Both the position numbers and the translations under genes were made by a program. Positions 63,765-64,000 of a DNA stretch of 64,000 bases are shown here, piece after piece (position 1 is the stretch's first letter; the number at the start of each line of letters is the position of its first letter). The notes below the pieces were generated by a model, which did no database searches, was not told the DNA's origin, and saw nothing but the letters and a program-made list of their open reading frames with translations. This DNA comes from Nocardioides sp. cx-173 (lineage in GTDB: Bacteria > Actinomycetota > Actinomycetes > Propionibacteriales > Nocardioidaceae): the NCBI RefSeq assembly GCF_021117365.1, contig NZ_CP088262.1:4381726-4445725 (forward strand), in the 5' to 3' direction.

Positions 63765-64000
63765 GGCTGTCTCTTTCGGTTGGTTCGGGAAGGGTCACGC
63801 CGGCGGATCGGCAGTGCCTGGCTCCTCGGGGCGGGCCCGCGGGGCCGGTTCAACTGGCACCGCCCATCCACGGAGACGAAGACTCTTCCCGTGGACATGC
63901 GGCACCGGTCGACACCGGGCGACCGGCCAACGGTACGCGCTGGTTCTCCACAGGGTCAAACCGGTGCGACACCCCCTCCCCGACCTCTCCACACCGGGTC
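63765..64000. other. Upstream region of rpmH, edge of the dnaA/oriC region
   Basis: No gene is visible in these 236 bases. TTCTCCACA (63944-63952) is one base from the DnaA box TTGTCCACA, and CTCTCCACA (63985-63993) is two away. In actinobacteria dnaA follows next, so this is the promoter region of rpmH and perhaps the edge of the origin. Confidence 0.5.

Overview
The window is a high-GC actinobacterial chromosome segment, most likely from Nocardioides or a close relative in the Nocardioidaceae. This rests on gene order, the many GTG/TTG starts, long spurious antisense frames typical of high GC, and the replication-proximal gene set; no taxonomic search was possible. The right end stops just upstream of rpmH, so the replication origin and dnaA should lie immediately beyond base 64000.

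Layout. 1-4.7 kb is a patch of small accessory genes: a truncated amino-acid dehydrogenase with a divergent Lrp regulator, a broken ynfA, a DUF1772/HxlR pair, a DinB protein, a VOC-family remnant and a methyltransferase. 4.7-12.6 kb is core: dnaB, a MATE transporter, the rpsF-ssb-rpsR-rplI operon and a small Ser/Thr kinase. 12.6-14.8 kb encodes an FHA-FHA-TM-trypsin protein. 14.9-36.1 kb is a surface-polysaccharide island. It has a WbpM-like dehydratase, four genes for a UDP-diacetamido-uronic acid (WbpD/E/B/I-like), a glycosyltransferase, a Wzy-like polymerase and a Wzx-like flippase. It also has a tightly overlapped minus-strand operon for UDP-L-FucNAc (fnlA, fnlB, fnlC) with a WecA/WbpL-like initiating transferase, a WbuB-like transferase and a WbpK/WbpV-like reductase. 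Two paralogous secreted PslG-like glycoside hydrolases lie at its borders.

36.3-45 kb returns to conserved genes: endonuclease IV, a FemAB-type ligase, an alanine racemase-like protein, a GT87 transferase, a class A PBP, a PadR regulator and ino1. 45.2-63.8 kb is the block conserved among actinobacteria near oriC: cca, a DUF6049 protein, murJ, a separate pseudokinase, sigM, an anti-sigma-like protein, trxB, trxA, then a GNAT protein, an aminotransferase and an acyltransferase, and finally parB, parA, rsmG, jag, yidC, yidD, rnpA and rpmH.

How it works together. The polysaccharide genes look like a self-contained Wzx/Wzy pathway: nucleotide-sugar synthesis, lipid-linked initiation, transfer, flipping, polymerisation and glycosidase trimming. 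The ori-proximal block joins segregation (ParABS), membrane insertion (YidC/YidD), envelope synthesis (MurJ, PBP, FemAB) and redox/stress control (SigM, Trx). Notable details are five parS-like sites (three inside the 5' codons of parA, one in the loop of a long palindrome), a murJ-pseudokinase pair that is one fused gene in Mycobacterium tuberculosis, and a repeated leaderless-promoter pattern (TANNNT 6-8 bases before the start codon). I saw no tRNA, rRNA, CRISPR array, insertion sequence or integrase.
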